A stretch of DNA of 64,000 bases from Bryopsis sp. KO-2023 (Eukaryota > Chlorophyta > Ulvophyceae > Bryopsidales > Bryopsidaceae): positions 6,696,001-6,760,000 of the forward strand of contig BSYQ01000002.1 in the NCBI GenBank assembly GCA_030272585.1. The letters are read 5' to 3'. Numbering within the stretch: position 1 is the first letter of the stretch; each line of letters opens with the position of its first letter. A program made the translations under genes and the position numbers. Under the pieces are notes generated by a model. The model was not told the DNA's origin and did not search any database. It was given only the letters and a program-made list of their open reading frames with translations. This document shows positions 43,997-57,299 of this stretch, piece by piece.

Positions 43997-44246
43997 GTTG
44001 CGACCAGAGTTGTGCGCCGTTGCAACGGGGCACAACTCTGGCTCCAGGTGACGCTCCCAATCGCCAATCGGCTCGTCGACGCTCGTGCGTTTGATATTTT
44101 CCAGTCGCATCTCATTATTGGAAAATGTATCAGAGTCGTGCCGACGTCGTTTTTGCGACAACGACAACGGCCGTTAACCGTTAACGCCGTTAACGGCCGT
44201 TGTCGTTGTCGCAAAAACGACTTCGGCACAACTCTGGTTGCGACTG
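43997..44246. mobile_element. 250-bp fold-back MITE-like element
   Basis: Ends are inverted (GCGACCAGAGTTGTGC on the left, complement of GCACAACTCTGGTTGCG on the right). Inside are a palindrome at 44004-44041 (12-base perfect arms) and a perfect 33-base-arm hairpin, 44146-44178 and 44189-44221, whose near-perfect extension reaches 44131-44236. The 12-mer CCAGAGTTGTGC occurs three times. No coding capacity. Confidence 0.75.
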
Positions 44247-44359
44247 AGGGTCAAGGAATTATCTTGATTTTTTTTTTTGATTTGATCCCACAACTAGGGG
44301 GGGGCCTGGCCAGGTGGTGTTCACTGCAGTTAGCTCTGTTGCACACACTCATGTCAGAC

Positions 44360-46465
44360 TCGTTTTCTTTCCCACTCTATTTTGAGGATGGATATATCCT
44401 GCCAACGAATAGTTTTTTCTCTCACTTTCAAGAAGTCCGCAATAAGATTATTGTTGTACAACTGATCAACTCTCCACAAAAATCTTTCAACCACTTCTGT
44501 TACCTGTTCCTTGTCTCTATAGAAGAAAGAATTTTCCACATTTCTTATTCACAAGTCTATATTTTGGACCAAAATAACTCCCTGGCTACTGTCTCACTTT
44601 TTTTGCTTTCTGTGACTGACCCATTAGTCTCTCACTCTTTTTCCCTCCCCAAAAATTAACCACTGATTCAAAATACAAAATCATTCAGAATCTCAAACGA
44701 TACAATCAAGTTTGCTGCTATTGGCCCCAATTCTCAATCCACTGCTGAGGTCTATTTTCAGCCTTTTTCTGTGGAGGGGGAAGCAGCCTTGGCATTTTAC
44801 CCCTACAACATGCCCAGCATTTTTTCAACTTTATTGTCTCCAGCTTCATTTGGGCTGGCAGGTGCATGGTGGTCCATCTTTTCTTAACATTCTTGGGCTT
44901 TCTGGAGTCCACCTATTCAACCACCGCCGCTTACTTTGTTTTTTTCTTTTTTTTTATTCTACCCAAGGGGGGGTGGGGAAGATTGGCAGAATCAGGCTTC
45001 TGGATATCTTAACCTACATCGGGAACATAGAAAAGGGTTACACATGTGGGGGAAGTAATAAAAAAAATCCCTGTCCATGTGTGTGTTTAAATTAAAACTA
45101 GAAAAAGACTAATGTGTAACTGACTGCATTAGCCACAAAACACTGCAGGAACTCTGGTGCATTTAGGCTTCTCACTTTTTTTGAAAGCTTTTTTCAGTCA
45201 TCCCTGTTCTCTTTTCAGAGACCAACCGAAACATGCAAAATAGAAATCCCTTGCAAGGATAAATAATTCCAGAAAACTGGATTTTGAGGGGGAAAAAAGG
45301 CACCCCCACAAGAAATCCCTCCATGTTTCTTTCCCATAATATAAACAAAGCTTCTTTTTTTTCATTTTTCTGGAATTATTTTTTCCATCACCTTGTTTTG
45401 AAAAAAGGCATCCACATTAGCTAAAAACCAATTCGATGTGACGACCCCTGTCCACAGCCCAATGCAGAATCGTAATCAATTTTGAGTGAAAAAGAGTGTT
45501 TTAAAAAAATTGTCAATGTAGGACCAGCTATTGATATTTTGTGGGTCAGTGACCCACTAAAGAAAAAGAGTCATAGGGATGCTTTTCTGCAATTTTGTTT
45601 TGTCCCTGTTCTCCCCCAACTCAAAGGAATCCCTCCCTTTAGAGGGCTGGATTATCCACTGCCACCCTTTCTCCTTCTTCTCTCTTGTTTTCTTTTTTTT
45701 TCTTTGGCAGATGGGAGGGTGAAAACTAACATGATCAGAAATCCCGCTGGCTGTTCCTGCAGTCCTTTTGATACAGGGCACCTGTTGCTGCTTGTTGAAT
45801 TGGAGAGTCCAATTGATTTCGGCTTTTCGTTTGTCCGCAGTCCCCCCCCTTGTGAATAATCAGAAAACCACCTCCAGGTTTTCGCCACCTGAGATTTTAG
45901 CATTTTCAAAACAAAATTCAAATCCACCCCCACTAGATCGACATTCGTTGTAAATACACATGCACATTTGATGATTCAGACAATAGATGAGGGGAAACCT
46001 GAAATGTTGAATTTAAAAATTGATTTTCTACAATGCTTGATTTCTTGGGAAGTAGGATTTATGATGGGACGATTGGTCAGGTCAATCCAGGCCACACCAA
46101 TTTTTTTCCATTGACAGAAGTTTTTCTTTTTGCTTTATTCATGAAAGAAAGCAGAAAACCGACCCCCAGGTCTACCATATTTTTGACCGGCTGGCAAGCT
46201 TCACCACGAGCGGCTTGAGGGGGCGCTGCTCTGTCAGACTGTGTCTTCAGGAAACAGTCGCACTCTAAATCCAGCAACCATGGCGTCGTCCCAATCGCCT
46301 CACAATGGAGTGGCCGAATGCAATACCGGCGTCCCGTCAGTAGAGATAAAAGTGGGCCTGGAGTCGGAGCCCCCCATTCCGAACGCGAAAGAAAATAGCC
46401 GACACCAGGCGGACGTACTCATGTTTTTTCCTGACCACATTCGGCCCACTCCAAGGAAAGTCTCA
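44360..46465. repeat. Repeat unit C, left part
   Basis: 44360-44660 matches 25573-25840; 44706-46465 matches the left parts of B and A, with the uninterrupted site at about 45926. No gene until 46280. Confidence 0.75.
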
Positions 46466-46642
46466 AAACAGGGGGGTCAATTGAAAGGAAAGAAAATTTG
46501 CACAGTCACTCTTCCACCCACTGCAGAGAAATTTGATCCCGACCCTCTGTCGACTTGTCGGATCATCAACGTCGATCAATCCGACAGCACCAAGTCTACC
46601 AGAAAAAACGCGCGTTCCAGCCGCTGCACCTTCGTGTGTTGA
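46280..46642 (+). CDS. Conserved hypothetical protein of repeat unit C, 120 aa
   Basis: Intact homologue of 12739-13101 with a handful of substitutions. The frame is open 13 codons further upstream, but the ATG at 46280 (ATGGCGTCG) is the one shared with copy A. Unknown family; see copy A. Confidence 0.45.
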   Translation: MASSQSPHNGVAECNTGVPSVEIKVGLESEPPIPNAKENSRHQADVLMFFPDHIRPTPRKVSKQGGQLKGKKICTVTLPPTAEKFDPDPLSTCRIINVDQSDSTKSTRKNARSSRCTFVC

Positions 46643-46645
46643 AAG

Positions 46646-47925
46646 GGGTCGCGCTCGAGGCCTCCATTTCAAAATCAACCCCCTGACACATTCTTTTCCT
46701 TTGGGTGCTCGGAATATTTCGAGCTCAGGCGAATTTGGGCCACACCTTTGGCAGTTTCCGCGTCTTGGCCAAGGCCGACTCCCGTGCGTCCAGGGCGTGC
46801 GCACCGCTGTATGTACATACCAAAAAAAAAGGATGAGTTTCTAAGTCACATCATGAGGGAAAAAAACGCGCTCGACGACAACTTAAATGTACAGGAGAGA
46901 GAAATTAAAAATCAACTAACCCGGCACTAATCGGGTCAAAACATATTTTCGATCATGACGTTGATCCGCCAGAGTGGGTGGCCCCCACTCTGGCACGACA
47001 CTTGGCACCCATGATGGCAACGATGGTGCAACCAAGGTCGTCCCCCGGTTGATCCCGGGGGGTCTCGTCAACCGATCAGGATTCGCCCACCATGGGAATT
47101 TCGGCATTTCGATCGTCGATGGGGTAGCTAACTACCTCATTGACATCGCTAATGCCGCATAATTTTTACTTCTTTTTTCTCCGTGCCACTCGCACACAAA
47201 TCGACCAACTCATACGAAAAATTTAAACTCTTGAACCCCTAAATACACCGAGTGACACTCAAGAATACGTGGAAAACATTCATATCATCACAACACTCTC
47301 CAAAAAGAGCTTTCAGAATAATCAAAGGCTGTACTTAGACCTCAACTCTTCACCCAACATGTGGAACACCACACAGAAGCTAAAATGTATCAGCTTGCCT
47401 CGAGTTTCCAGACTTCGCTTGAAACCTTTCTATGCGCTTCCAGTGAGATAATAGAGCGGTATCGCGACCAGCGCTCCCTGGTTGCACACATGGCAGGTTT
47501 GCAAAAAAAACAAAGCGGCATTCTCAGGGTCGTGTCTTACGATCGTCCAAATCTAGGTTCTTTGCCGAAAAGTATTTGCAGAGGTCAGGAGACAGAGCTT
47601 TGTTACAGTAGCGACATGATAACTCCCTGATAGTACAACGATCAAGTCACTGGGGTTCTGGATATCAGTATTTTAGTTACAGCACGAGTACTTGGTCGAC
47701 TTTGATGCCCTCTTTGACACGCGTTTTGGAATGTTGTGGTTACGTCGTTTCGCTGACGCTTTTCGGTGCTGTGGGAAGAGCGACGTCGACGCCCCGGTGC
47801 AGATCGAGAAGATTCAAGCAGAGGAAGAGTTCGAGCTGGTGGTAGGACTCCTCTGGTTCAGGTGTATTCTGGTGCTGGAGAGGGAATGGGAGAAAGAATT
47901 GCCTTAACAAGTCGATTTCGTGCGC
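46646..47925 (+). repeat. Ultra-conserved tract, copy C
   Basis: Essentially identical to A and B up to about 47925, after which copy C diverges sharply (roughly ten percent) while A and B remain near-identical for another ~1.7 kb. Confidence 0.8.
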
Positions 47926-48262
47926 ACTTTTCTGTTACAGATAGAGGACGAGGACGTGCCTTTTTCTGACGAGTCAGTGGAGCCAGAGGTCTTCGTGGGC
48001 GTCTTCAACTCTCTGCTACACCAGCAGCTTAGGTGAAAGATTGAAGTTTTTGATGGATGTGGTTAGATTCTTTTTAACCTCACATCGTCATTCACTGAGG
48101 GGGCTAATACGTGTGGGCTATTTCAGCGTGAGCTTCGAGCCAACGGCGCATCTTGAATTTTGGGAAAGAGATGATTGTGAAGTGCCCGAAGAACTACTAC
48201 ACGAAGGCTATGCGTGTGATGCTGGGCTGCGACAGAAACGTCGCAAAGTTTGCAAAGTTTGA
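47731..48262 (+). CDS. Three-exon predicted frame of repeat unit C, divergent
   Basis: Same layout as 14190-14720, last exon 48127-48262. Replacements are mainly conservative in the final exon (EVPEELLHEGYACDAGL versus EVPEQLLHEGYVCDVGL) and no stop has entered, which argues that this is or was coding. The family is unknown. Confidence 0.4.
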
Positions 48263-49585
48263 TGGGGTCGCGTTTTCCCCACACAAAATGACAGCGCGAG
48301 TACCGAAGCCAATGGGTGCAAAAGCGCAACGCAAGAAATTGTCAGGATTTGGCATAGACGTTGCCCCCGTCTTCAGCAGAAACCTGGTAGGCTTGATACA
48401 CCGTATCCGGGTGATGGAAGGTTTTGATGATGTGGGACGCTCCATTGCCAGCGAAGAAGCCCAGAGTGTGAGCCTTCACGGTCCTTACTAGGTTCTGTGT
48501 TCCTTATCTTTTATCGAAACCTCGAAGTTTGCTGGAGAAGCGCAAAAGCAGAGTCTGCGCAGGGGCTACGGTTAGAGGTCCTCTCTGTGTATCCGTTGTA
48601 GGGTCGTCAGAATTGCATCAATCTCGTGACTGCCATCAGTTTCAGCTCGGAGACAGATTTAACTTCGGGAGCCCAACGTCAACCTGAATACTTCCCTTTT
48701 GAACTTCTGCAGAGGGAAAAAAGCAAGGATCATGTGGGGGCTTACGAAGTAGATTCAAATGTTGACAAGGCAAAAGGAGCAAGAAAGGGCAGGTGCAAAT
48801 GGAGATCCGCACATGCAATGAAGCTTCGGCCTTTGATCGGTCAGGATAATGCCATGGAAGCCTTCAGTGAACGAGCACTGAGGGGCGAGTCCAAAAAAGG
48901 CACTGGATTGAGAGACGGGGGTGCGACAATCGGAAAATCTGGGAATGTTTTCGAACTCCAAAGCTCCGAATTTGGTGGGAGGCACAAGGTGCATTTGTGT
49001 TCGGCAGCGAGCGAATCGACTCTACACCTACCCTGGCGAATCATACCGAAACGCATAACCGGAACGGAGCTAAGTACAGGTATACTAAAAGCGGCGGCTC
49101 CTCATAACAGGAGAAAATCGATTTTGCTGGGACATCAGAGATCCACACAAAATTGGAACATCCACACAGTCATACATTGTGAAGATGGACGAAGAGTCTG
49201 CCTTGGCCTGGGAGAGATGCTCGATATTCCTCTCGAGGTTCTGCTCGTAGGAAGAGCGCCGCTCACTGTGCACATGTCGTTCAGCGGGAACAATCCAGAG
49301 GAGCGTGTGGAGGAGGCACTGGAACTTGGCGATTTCACCCCTTTCGCTTTCATGCATCAAATTACTGGCCGACTCATGATATCCACGGAGCCCGAGAATT
49401 GGAAACTCGCAGGGTCAGGTCCTCTAGGGATAGTGCTTTTCGCCGAGGCGCCATTCCAGATACCGTTTCTCATAGTTCGAAAGGAGGACAATGATGACTC
49501 CATCCAACAGGGCGTTGGGAGGTTCATAACTTTGGATTTTCTTATCCTGCCACTAACGGCCATCTGTAAAAATTCTCGGCGTTAA
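48153..49585 (+). pseudogene. Long frame of repeat unit C, truncated at 49553
   Basis: 48153-48491 and 48626-49585 correspond to the long frame of A and B. Through the region where A is shifted and B has a stop, copy C is continuously open (HMSFSGNNPEERVEEALELG...). Homology ends at about 49553 inside LDFLILP, so the 3' third and the BiP fragment are missing. Confidence 0.45.
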
Positions 49586-50912
49586 AGTGACGTCAAACAC
49601 CATTAAACTGACGCTGACGTTTGGCGCACGCACTGTTACATTTGCTACCTTTACTTTGGGGATTTTCCAGCAAAAGGGCGCTGGCCTTTTTTCATTTCGA
49701 CCCATTTTTTGGAGTTGGTGATCAAAAAGTGCATCGTTGTGGTGAGATTCTGGCAGATGCATATTTCTGATCAAAAATCATTTCAATCATGGCATGCAAT
49801 CCACCATGACTGCACTCATGGAGAGTCTTCCAATCTTGAATTGAAAAAGCAAACAAAAACAATTGCGATTCTTTCTGTGCACAAATTCTTTGCACCTCTT
49901 TCTATTTTTAGCGGAATTCCCCCTCTCCTATCCTCTTCTCACCAAAAAAAGTGAGGGTCAAGGAATGTGTGGAATCTTAATTTCTGTCGCCCTTTGGTGT
50001 TGGAATATCGCACCAGGTTGAGCATCTGTTCGGCAGGCTGGGAAGCCCCTCTAGATGCGGCTGGAGGGAGCAGCCCTCCCATACTGGGTCCGCCCCACGG
50101 TTGCACCCCCATTTCACCAGCTCTTGGACGCCTCGAATGCGACCTCAGTGGAGAAAAAACTGTGGGCGGCAGGGTCGCACCGAAAGAAGGTTTGTGTGAT
50201 TGTGTGTTTGTGTGTGTGTGTGCTGAGGGGGGAAGTAAATCTGTGGGCTGGGTTCTGTTGGGTAGAATTTTTTGTTTGTGTTTAAACACAAACTGAAAAT
50301 TTTCAAGCAGCATGGTGGGGTCTATTTAGAAGGCCTTTTCGAGAATGCATTTCAAGTTCTGGTGGATGATAGGCAACTTTTAGACTGTAGTGTATTTTTC
50401 CTCTTACTCCCTTTCGAGATCTCAGCTGATTTTGTATTTCGAATCAGCTGCAAAATTTGGGTGAGGGAAAAAGAGTGAGATACTGATTGGTCAGTCAGAG
50501 GAAAGAGAAAACCTTGGTTGGTAGGAACTGAGGTGACCACCAATAAAGATCTAACTGCTCCACGGTTTTTCTGAGACGATTCTTATCGCCAGCTTTCTGA
50601 CGCCGAAAAATACTTCCTCCGTGGAATTTCGACTCTTTACTGTACGAAGGAGAGAAGAAGAAGATGGTCGAGCTAAAGAAGGAAAGCACTTGAATCACTC
50701 AATCAGGCCATTGCAACCCCCAGCTGCAATTGAGCTTGAGTCAGTGAAAGAAGGGTCTTTTTCTTTGATAAAAAAACACTCCACTTTCAGGACACAAAGC
50801 TAGCTTTCTACCCCACATGCACGCAAAATACCACATACGCTACAAGACCAGCGCTTTAACGAAAAAAAACGAAAAGTAACGGGAGATATTGATCCAAAAC
50901 AAAACGTAAAAA
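49586..50912. other. Intergenic; dispersed-repeat pieces only
   Basis: 50180-50400 is an inverted relative of 25870-26060 and 50470-50510 of the 25573/44360 repeat. No gene recognised. Confidence 0.4.
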
Positions 50913-50995
50913 ATGTGGGAGGTAGGATTTGAACCTCCGCCTACTGCTGTCCCGCGAAACGTACGCTCCTGTCCGGGCCACCGTACGGTGAGTAG
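50913..50995 (-). other. tRNA-like sequence with B box (relic)
   Basis: On the minus strand GGAGGTTCAAATCC and CCTCCCAC resemble a T arm and 3' acceptor strand; a TGGCCCGGACAGG stretch resembles an A box. A cognate 5' acceptor strand is missing, so it is not a functional tRNA. 50996-51841 holds short frames on both strands without recognised content; a TATATAA box lies near 51640. Confidence 0.4.
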
Positions 50996-51841
50996 GCACG
51001 TTCAGAATGGCTGCTTTCGACACATAATCCAATCTCCACAATCACCGGTGTGTCACCTGCTTGCACCGGCGATTGTGCCGGTTCGAACGATGACTCCTCA
51101 TCGTTGAGGCTTCTCATCTTGAAGTCGAAGCCAGTCGAGCGCCACCAAAGGGCCGACCAACCCCGGCGGCGACAACACATCGCTGATAACTCAGTTCGAA
51201 GAGATGTCTCTTTCGCTCGTTCCTGGTTCGCAAAAAGAAAGCTACCCGTTTCTTTCCAGAACACTGCACTTTGTATTGGTGAATAAAACGCTCCGTGCAC
51301 AACTCACCATCCATCCCTGCACCTTCTTCACGCTCGCCATCTGTTCTGGTGAGAGCGAGTCGAGGCCGCGGCAGGATTCTTTTACAATAGAGTAGTTAAA
51401 ACGTTCGCTCGATATGCGAGCGTCGTTATTTGGAAGCTATAGTTTCGTGTGAATACGGTGCCTTCCAGGTGCGGCTGACCTGCCGCCACAACTGCGAACA
51501 CACCTTTCGAGCCTTCTTTCGTTCTTTTCGAGCCGTAGTTTTTTTCCCGTCGTCGACCCAAACTGCGAACCTGCCACAACAAACACCGCGATAGCCATGC
51601 CGCCGAGAAGAAACAGAATCCTGACGTACCGCACCAAGATATATAAGAAGAGCCTAACCGAGCGCGACTCCGCCACCGCCACCGTCGCCGTCGACGGGCT
51701 TGGCGGGACTTTTCGCGCTTTGGTAGTCCACGCCCGCTTCGACTCCGGTGAAGACGGAAGCGAACATCAAAAAGGGAATCGAGGGAAAAAAAGAATCCCC
51801 TGGCGTGCACGTTACATATCCAATTGGTTTTGGAATGGATC

Positions 51842-51932
51842 GTGGAGAACAGATTCTGACCGGGTCCGTAGAGTGGATGGATCGTCGCGACTAGAATTGC
51901 CATTCGACGGGGGTTCGAATCCCCCTCTCCAC
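51842..51932 (+). ncRNA. 91-nt tRNA-like Pol III element, copy 2
   Basis: Two differences from copy 1, both inside paired regions and pairing-neutral (C/T and G/A: CCATTCGACG versus CCATCCGGCG), with the same terminal stem, T arm and T-rich terminator (CTTTTTCTTTTTT). About 30 bases of 5' flank and 60 bases of 3' flank are also shared, so the duplication was larger than the element. Confidence 0.55.
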
Positions 51933-51999
51933 ACTCTTTTTCTTTTTTGAAAATGAAATTTCACACAACAAAGAGCACCATCCATGCAGAAGCAGCCCC

Positions 52000-52800
52000 A
52001 GCGTCACTGTAGGGGACTGTAGGGGTTCGATTCCCTGTGCTCCTTTTTCTTTTTTGATACTGTTTTGTATTATACCCCTGGAAAAAGAAAAGAGAAGGTC
52101 TATTGTTTTCTGTTCAGCTCAATTATTTAACTGCACCCTTACTTTTCCTCAAAGATTTTGAAAGAAAGTTCGAGGCTCAGTGCTGTCCTTGAAACATTTT
52201 TATTTGTTTAGTCAACTCAGTTATTTTTCCATTATTTCTCAATTCCATTCAATTTAATATATATATACTTCAAATTATAGCATGTGTGGGGTGCTGAAAA
52301 CCAGCCAGTCATCCTTTCCGTATGTGGTGAAAAATATCGGTGGAGGCCTTTTGCCGACCCCCCCTGTTCTGGAGATGGAAGTGGTGCAATGGATTCATGT
52401 GTATGCATCAGGTAATTGCTGAATTGGTAAAAAACTCTAAACCTGAAAGGAATCATTGCTTGTAAAAATATCTCTTGTTCCTTTTTTTTTCCTTTTTTTT
52501 TTCATTCGAAGAGGAACCTCCCATCGCAAACTGACCATTAAGCCCTGCTGCCGAATTTCTTTCATTGTGAAATCAACCCCCCCCCCCCTCCCTACTGAAA
52601 TTGGAGATTAACTGGTATGGTCCTAATTGACCTAAAAAATCATCCCACCATAAATTCTACCTGCCAAGAAATCTAGCATTGTGGAAAATCATTTTTTTTC
52701 AATGGAAAAACTCAGTTTCCCCCCCCCCCCCTCTTTGTCTAAATCATTGAATTCGCACCTGCAAGTCCAACCACTGCCGATTCGTTGCAGGTTCATATAT
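52000..52800 (+). repeat. Dispersed repeat with tRNA-like head, copy 1
   Basis: Begins with a B box (AGGGGTTCGATTCCCT at 52021) followed by T-rich sequence and a body (TGTGTGGGGTGCTGAAAACC, GGTGGAGGCC, poly-C tracts, CCACCATAAATTCTACC) shared in order with 61560-62640. Parts also match, inverted, the ATGCTTGATTTCTTGG region of the A/B/C unit. Confidence 0.6.
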
Positions 52801-53964
52801 ATGTGAATTTCATTTGCATAATGTTAAAACTCAGGTAGAGTTTCCCAGCGACGAAGGCGGATTCCCAAGAAACAAAAAAAACAACGAAATCAGGTGCAAT
52901 GGGCAGCAACAGGAGCCCTCCTCAGGAATACAAAAATGTCTTGCCAAGGCATGTGGAAGTGATGAGAGCAATTGCAAGTAGACATTGGGTGCTATGACAT
53001 CCCATCCATTTTTGAGTTCATGGGTTGCAACAGCAGGAGCAGCTCTATCTTCTGGTGGCACTTGATTTAAAGTTGTTACTTTTTTCCCCCCAGTCTGGGG
53101 ATGTGGATCCTCTTTTCTGGTAGTTATGATTAACGAACTGCACTTTCAGGTGGAGAAAATGAAAAAACGTCACTATAGTCTGGGGCATTCCATTTTCTAT
53201 TGCAACAGCAGATTATTGCATGTTTGAATTGACATGCAACAGCACTCAGATTTTTCAGAGCCAAGACAAGGGCTGGCTGATGTTCATCCACAGGTGTGCT
53301 TGTCGAAAATAGGAGCATCAGCAACAGGTGGGGACAGCACTTCAAGAAATTTTAAAGTGTAAAGAAATGGGACATTTTCGGGATGAAATTGTCGTCTTTT
53401 TTTTTTTCCGCAGGGAGGGTAAAACATGTTGAATACAATATCGTATTGCATGTGCAAACCAAAAATATAACCGGAATGACATGATTCTCTTTGAAATTCT
53501 TATCCAGGGTTCCTGGAATAAGGATTTGGAGTTTGTCTGTTTCATCTATCCTTTCGGAGGGAACACCAACACCATCATCATTGCTCTGTTCCTAGGTCTG
53601 TCACACTGTTGGTGGTGTCATACTGCCCAGCATCAAAGAGCCAATCCTTCTTCACATGTTAATGTTTGAAAAAAAAACCAGAAAAACAGTGGCGTCTCTA
53701 CATCAAATTTGATTGCCTTGAACAATTTTTGCCGGTGTATTTTCCTCCACTCCCCAACGATTTCATTGAGGGTTGAATGAGGGCTGTTTTATGTTCAGAT
53801 ATTTCCAACCTGAAAGTGCCACACTCTGAAAGTGCACACACAGACTGGATTGTTTTTATTTTGAAAGAGATAGGCAAAATGGAGTTTGGACAAGTGATTT
53901 TTTTTCTTTTCATTTTGGGGAGTTGGGGGCGGCGGGCAGCAGCACCTCCCAGTCATGGGGCAGT
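52801..53964. other. Intergenic; nothing recognised
   Basis: Only short unsupported frames on either strand. Confidence 0.4.
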
Positions 53965-54065
53965 CTTCAAAAAGAGATTCGTCTTTCAGGCTGAGTTTTC
54001 AAAAAGAGATTCGTTTTTCAGGCTGAGTCTTCAAAATGAGATTCGTCTTTCAGGCTGAGTTTTCA
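53965..54065 (+). repeat. 32-bp tandem repeat, three units
   Basis: AGATTCGTCTTTCAGGCTGA recurs at a 32-bp step (53975, 54007, 54039). Confidence 0.8.
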
Positions 54066-54407
54066 GTTTTTTGCAACGCTCGAAAAGAACACACGACGAC
54101 TAAGATAAACACCCCCCCCCCTCCCGGTTCCTCCCCGAAACTGCAAATTTTTCCAGCCCTTGATTCTTTTTCTTTTGGTGGTGCTTTCGTGTGATGATGC
54201 TCTTTGTTTCACTCTTACATCTGTATTTTTCATCTGAATACAATCGAGTTCACTCCAGTGATGCGGTCAGAAAAAAAAGAAAAGATCGAGACGCCCTCGA
54301 TCCCAACGCCCGCTTCTGGAAGTCAACATAAACACCAACCCCTGGAAACAACCATATCCTCCATTTTTTTTCTGGTGAATCCCATCAAATACACCATTAC
54401 AACGACT

Positions 54408-55849
<1,442 letters not shown>

Positions 55850-56308
55850 CTTGACGGGCTACTTATTGGGAAAGACCTAAACAATCCTTCCCCTTCGAAC
55901 TTGTTTTCTTCTCGCTCTCTGCGCTTTTGAACAGGCATACGTTTCGGAAGCCGATCAGAACAAGCAAAAAATTGTAAAAGGGGGTAGAGCCTGACGATGC
56001 CCCGTAGCCAAGCGGAAACGACAAGGCACCTGTGGTGACGTGCGTCGCTCCGCTCACTGCTCTATTTAAAACAGGGAATAGTTCCCAGTTGCGAGAGGTC
56101 GAAGAATGAAGAAGACGAAACCAGACTGCCTCTGAGGTTAAAAGTGTGACCCAGCTGCCCACTTGTTTCTTAGACAATAGCACGATTCGATTCTTCCTGC
56201 TGCTTTTCTCAATCCTAGTGGAACACCCAATTGGTTGCAAGGACTGGTCGATTCGTGTGCGAGTGGCACGGAGAGAAAAGAAGAAAGTGAAAATTATGTG
56301 GGAAATGA
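55850..56308. other. Upstream of the Arf gene; possible A-box relic
   Basis: Near 55998-56030, GCCCCGTAGCCAAGCGG looks like the 5' part of a tRNA (A box) but no B box or acceptor partner follows. No gene otherwise. Confidence 0.35.
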
Positions 56309-56930
56309 TCAACCACCGGCATTAGCGATGTGAATGAGGTAGTTAGCTACCCCATCGACGATCGAAATGCCGAAATTCCCATGGTGGGCGAATCCTGATC
56401 GGTTGACGAGACCCCCCGGGATCAACCGGGGGACGACCTTGGTTGCACCATCGTTGCCATCATGGGTGCCAAGTGTCGTGCCAGAGTGGGGGCCACCCAC
56501 TCTGGCGGATCAACGTCATGATCGAAAATATGTTTTGACCCGATTAGTGCCCGGTTAGTTGATTTTTAATTTCTCTCTCCTTTACATTTCAGTTGTCGTC
56601 GAGCGCGTTTTTTCCCCTCATGATGTGACTTAGAAACTCATCCTTTTTTTTTGTTATGTACATACAGCGGTGCGCACGCCCTGGACGCACGGGAGTCAGC
56701 CACGGCCAAGACGCGGAAACTGCCAAAGGTGTGGCCCAAATTCGCCTGAGCTCGAAATATGACAATCATTTGTTTGTCGATACGGACTTGTGTAAAAAAG
56801 TTCGAAATATTCCGAGCACCCAAAGGAAAAGAATGTGTCGGGGGGTTGATTTTGAAATGGAGGCCTCGAGCGCGACCCCTTTCAACACACGAAGGTGCAG
56901 CGGCTGGAACGCGCGTTTTTTCTGTTAAAT
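56309..56930 (-). repeat. Inverted copy of the ultra-conserved tract (fragment D)
   Basis: Reverse complement of about 13075-13625 with very few differences. It has one ~50-bp insertion at 56751-56809 bordered by the direct repeat TCGAAATAT. Confidence 0.8.
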
Positions 56931-57052
56931 TTCGGCCCTATAAGTGGGTGGTTTCGAGTTATTGCACACATGGAGGAAGGAAGCCGCCCCCCAATAAATC
57001 CCCCCAACAAAGAGTCGGGTGGGTGAGAGTGTGAGGAGCCGTTATGTGGGGG

Positions 57053-57169
57053 ATAGGAAAACGCTCGCTTTCCTGTTCTGGAGAAGCTCGCTCGAGTTCT
57101 CACGGTTTGGGTATGCAACCAAACGGCTGTGGTATATATTTGGGAGACGCACATGCGTCCCCCAAATAT
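57053..57169. repeat. Local inverted-repeat partner of 58.48-58.55 kb, plus palindrome
   Basis: TTTCCTGTTCTGGAGAAGC and ACGGTTTGGGTATGCAA recur inverted at 58488-58545. At 57136-57169 a palindrome (16-base arms, one mismatch, ATATTTGGG...CCCAAATAT) follows. Confidence 0.7.
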
Positions 57170-57299
57170 CAAGATAGAAAGCTCCAGAATAGAATAGAAT
57201 AGAATTCTTGGCAAATCCTGCAAATCCTGAACTTGAGGTCGATTTGAATTTCGTTTTTCTAAGTCTTAAAAAATCAGGTAGTGGGGACCTGGACATGTT

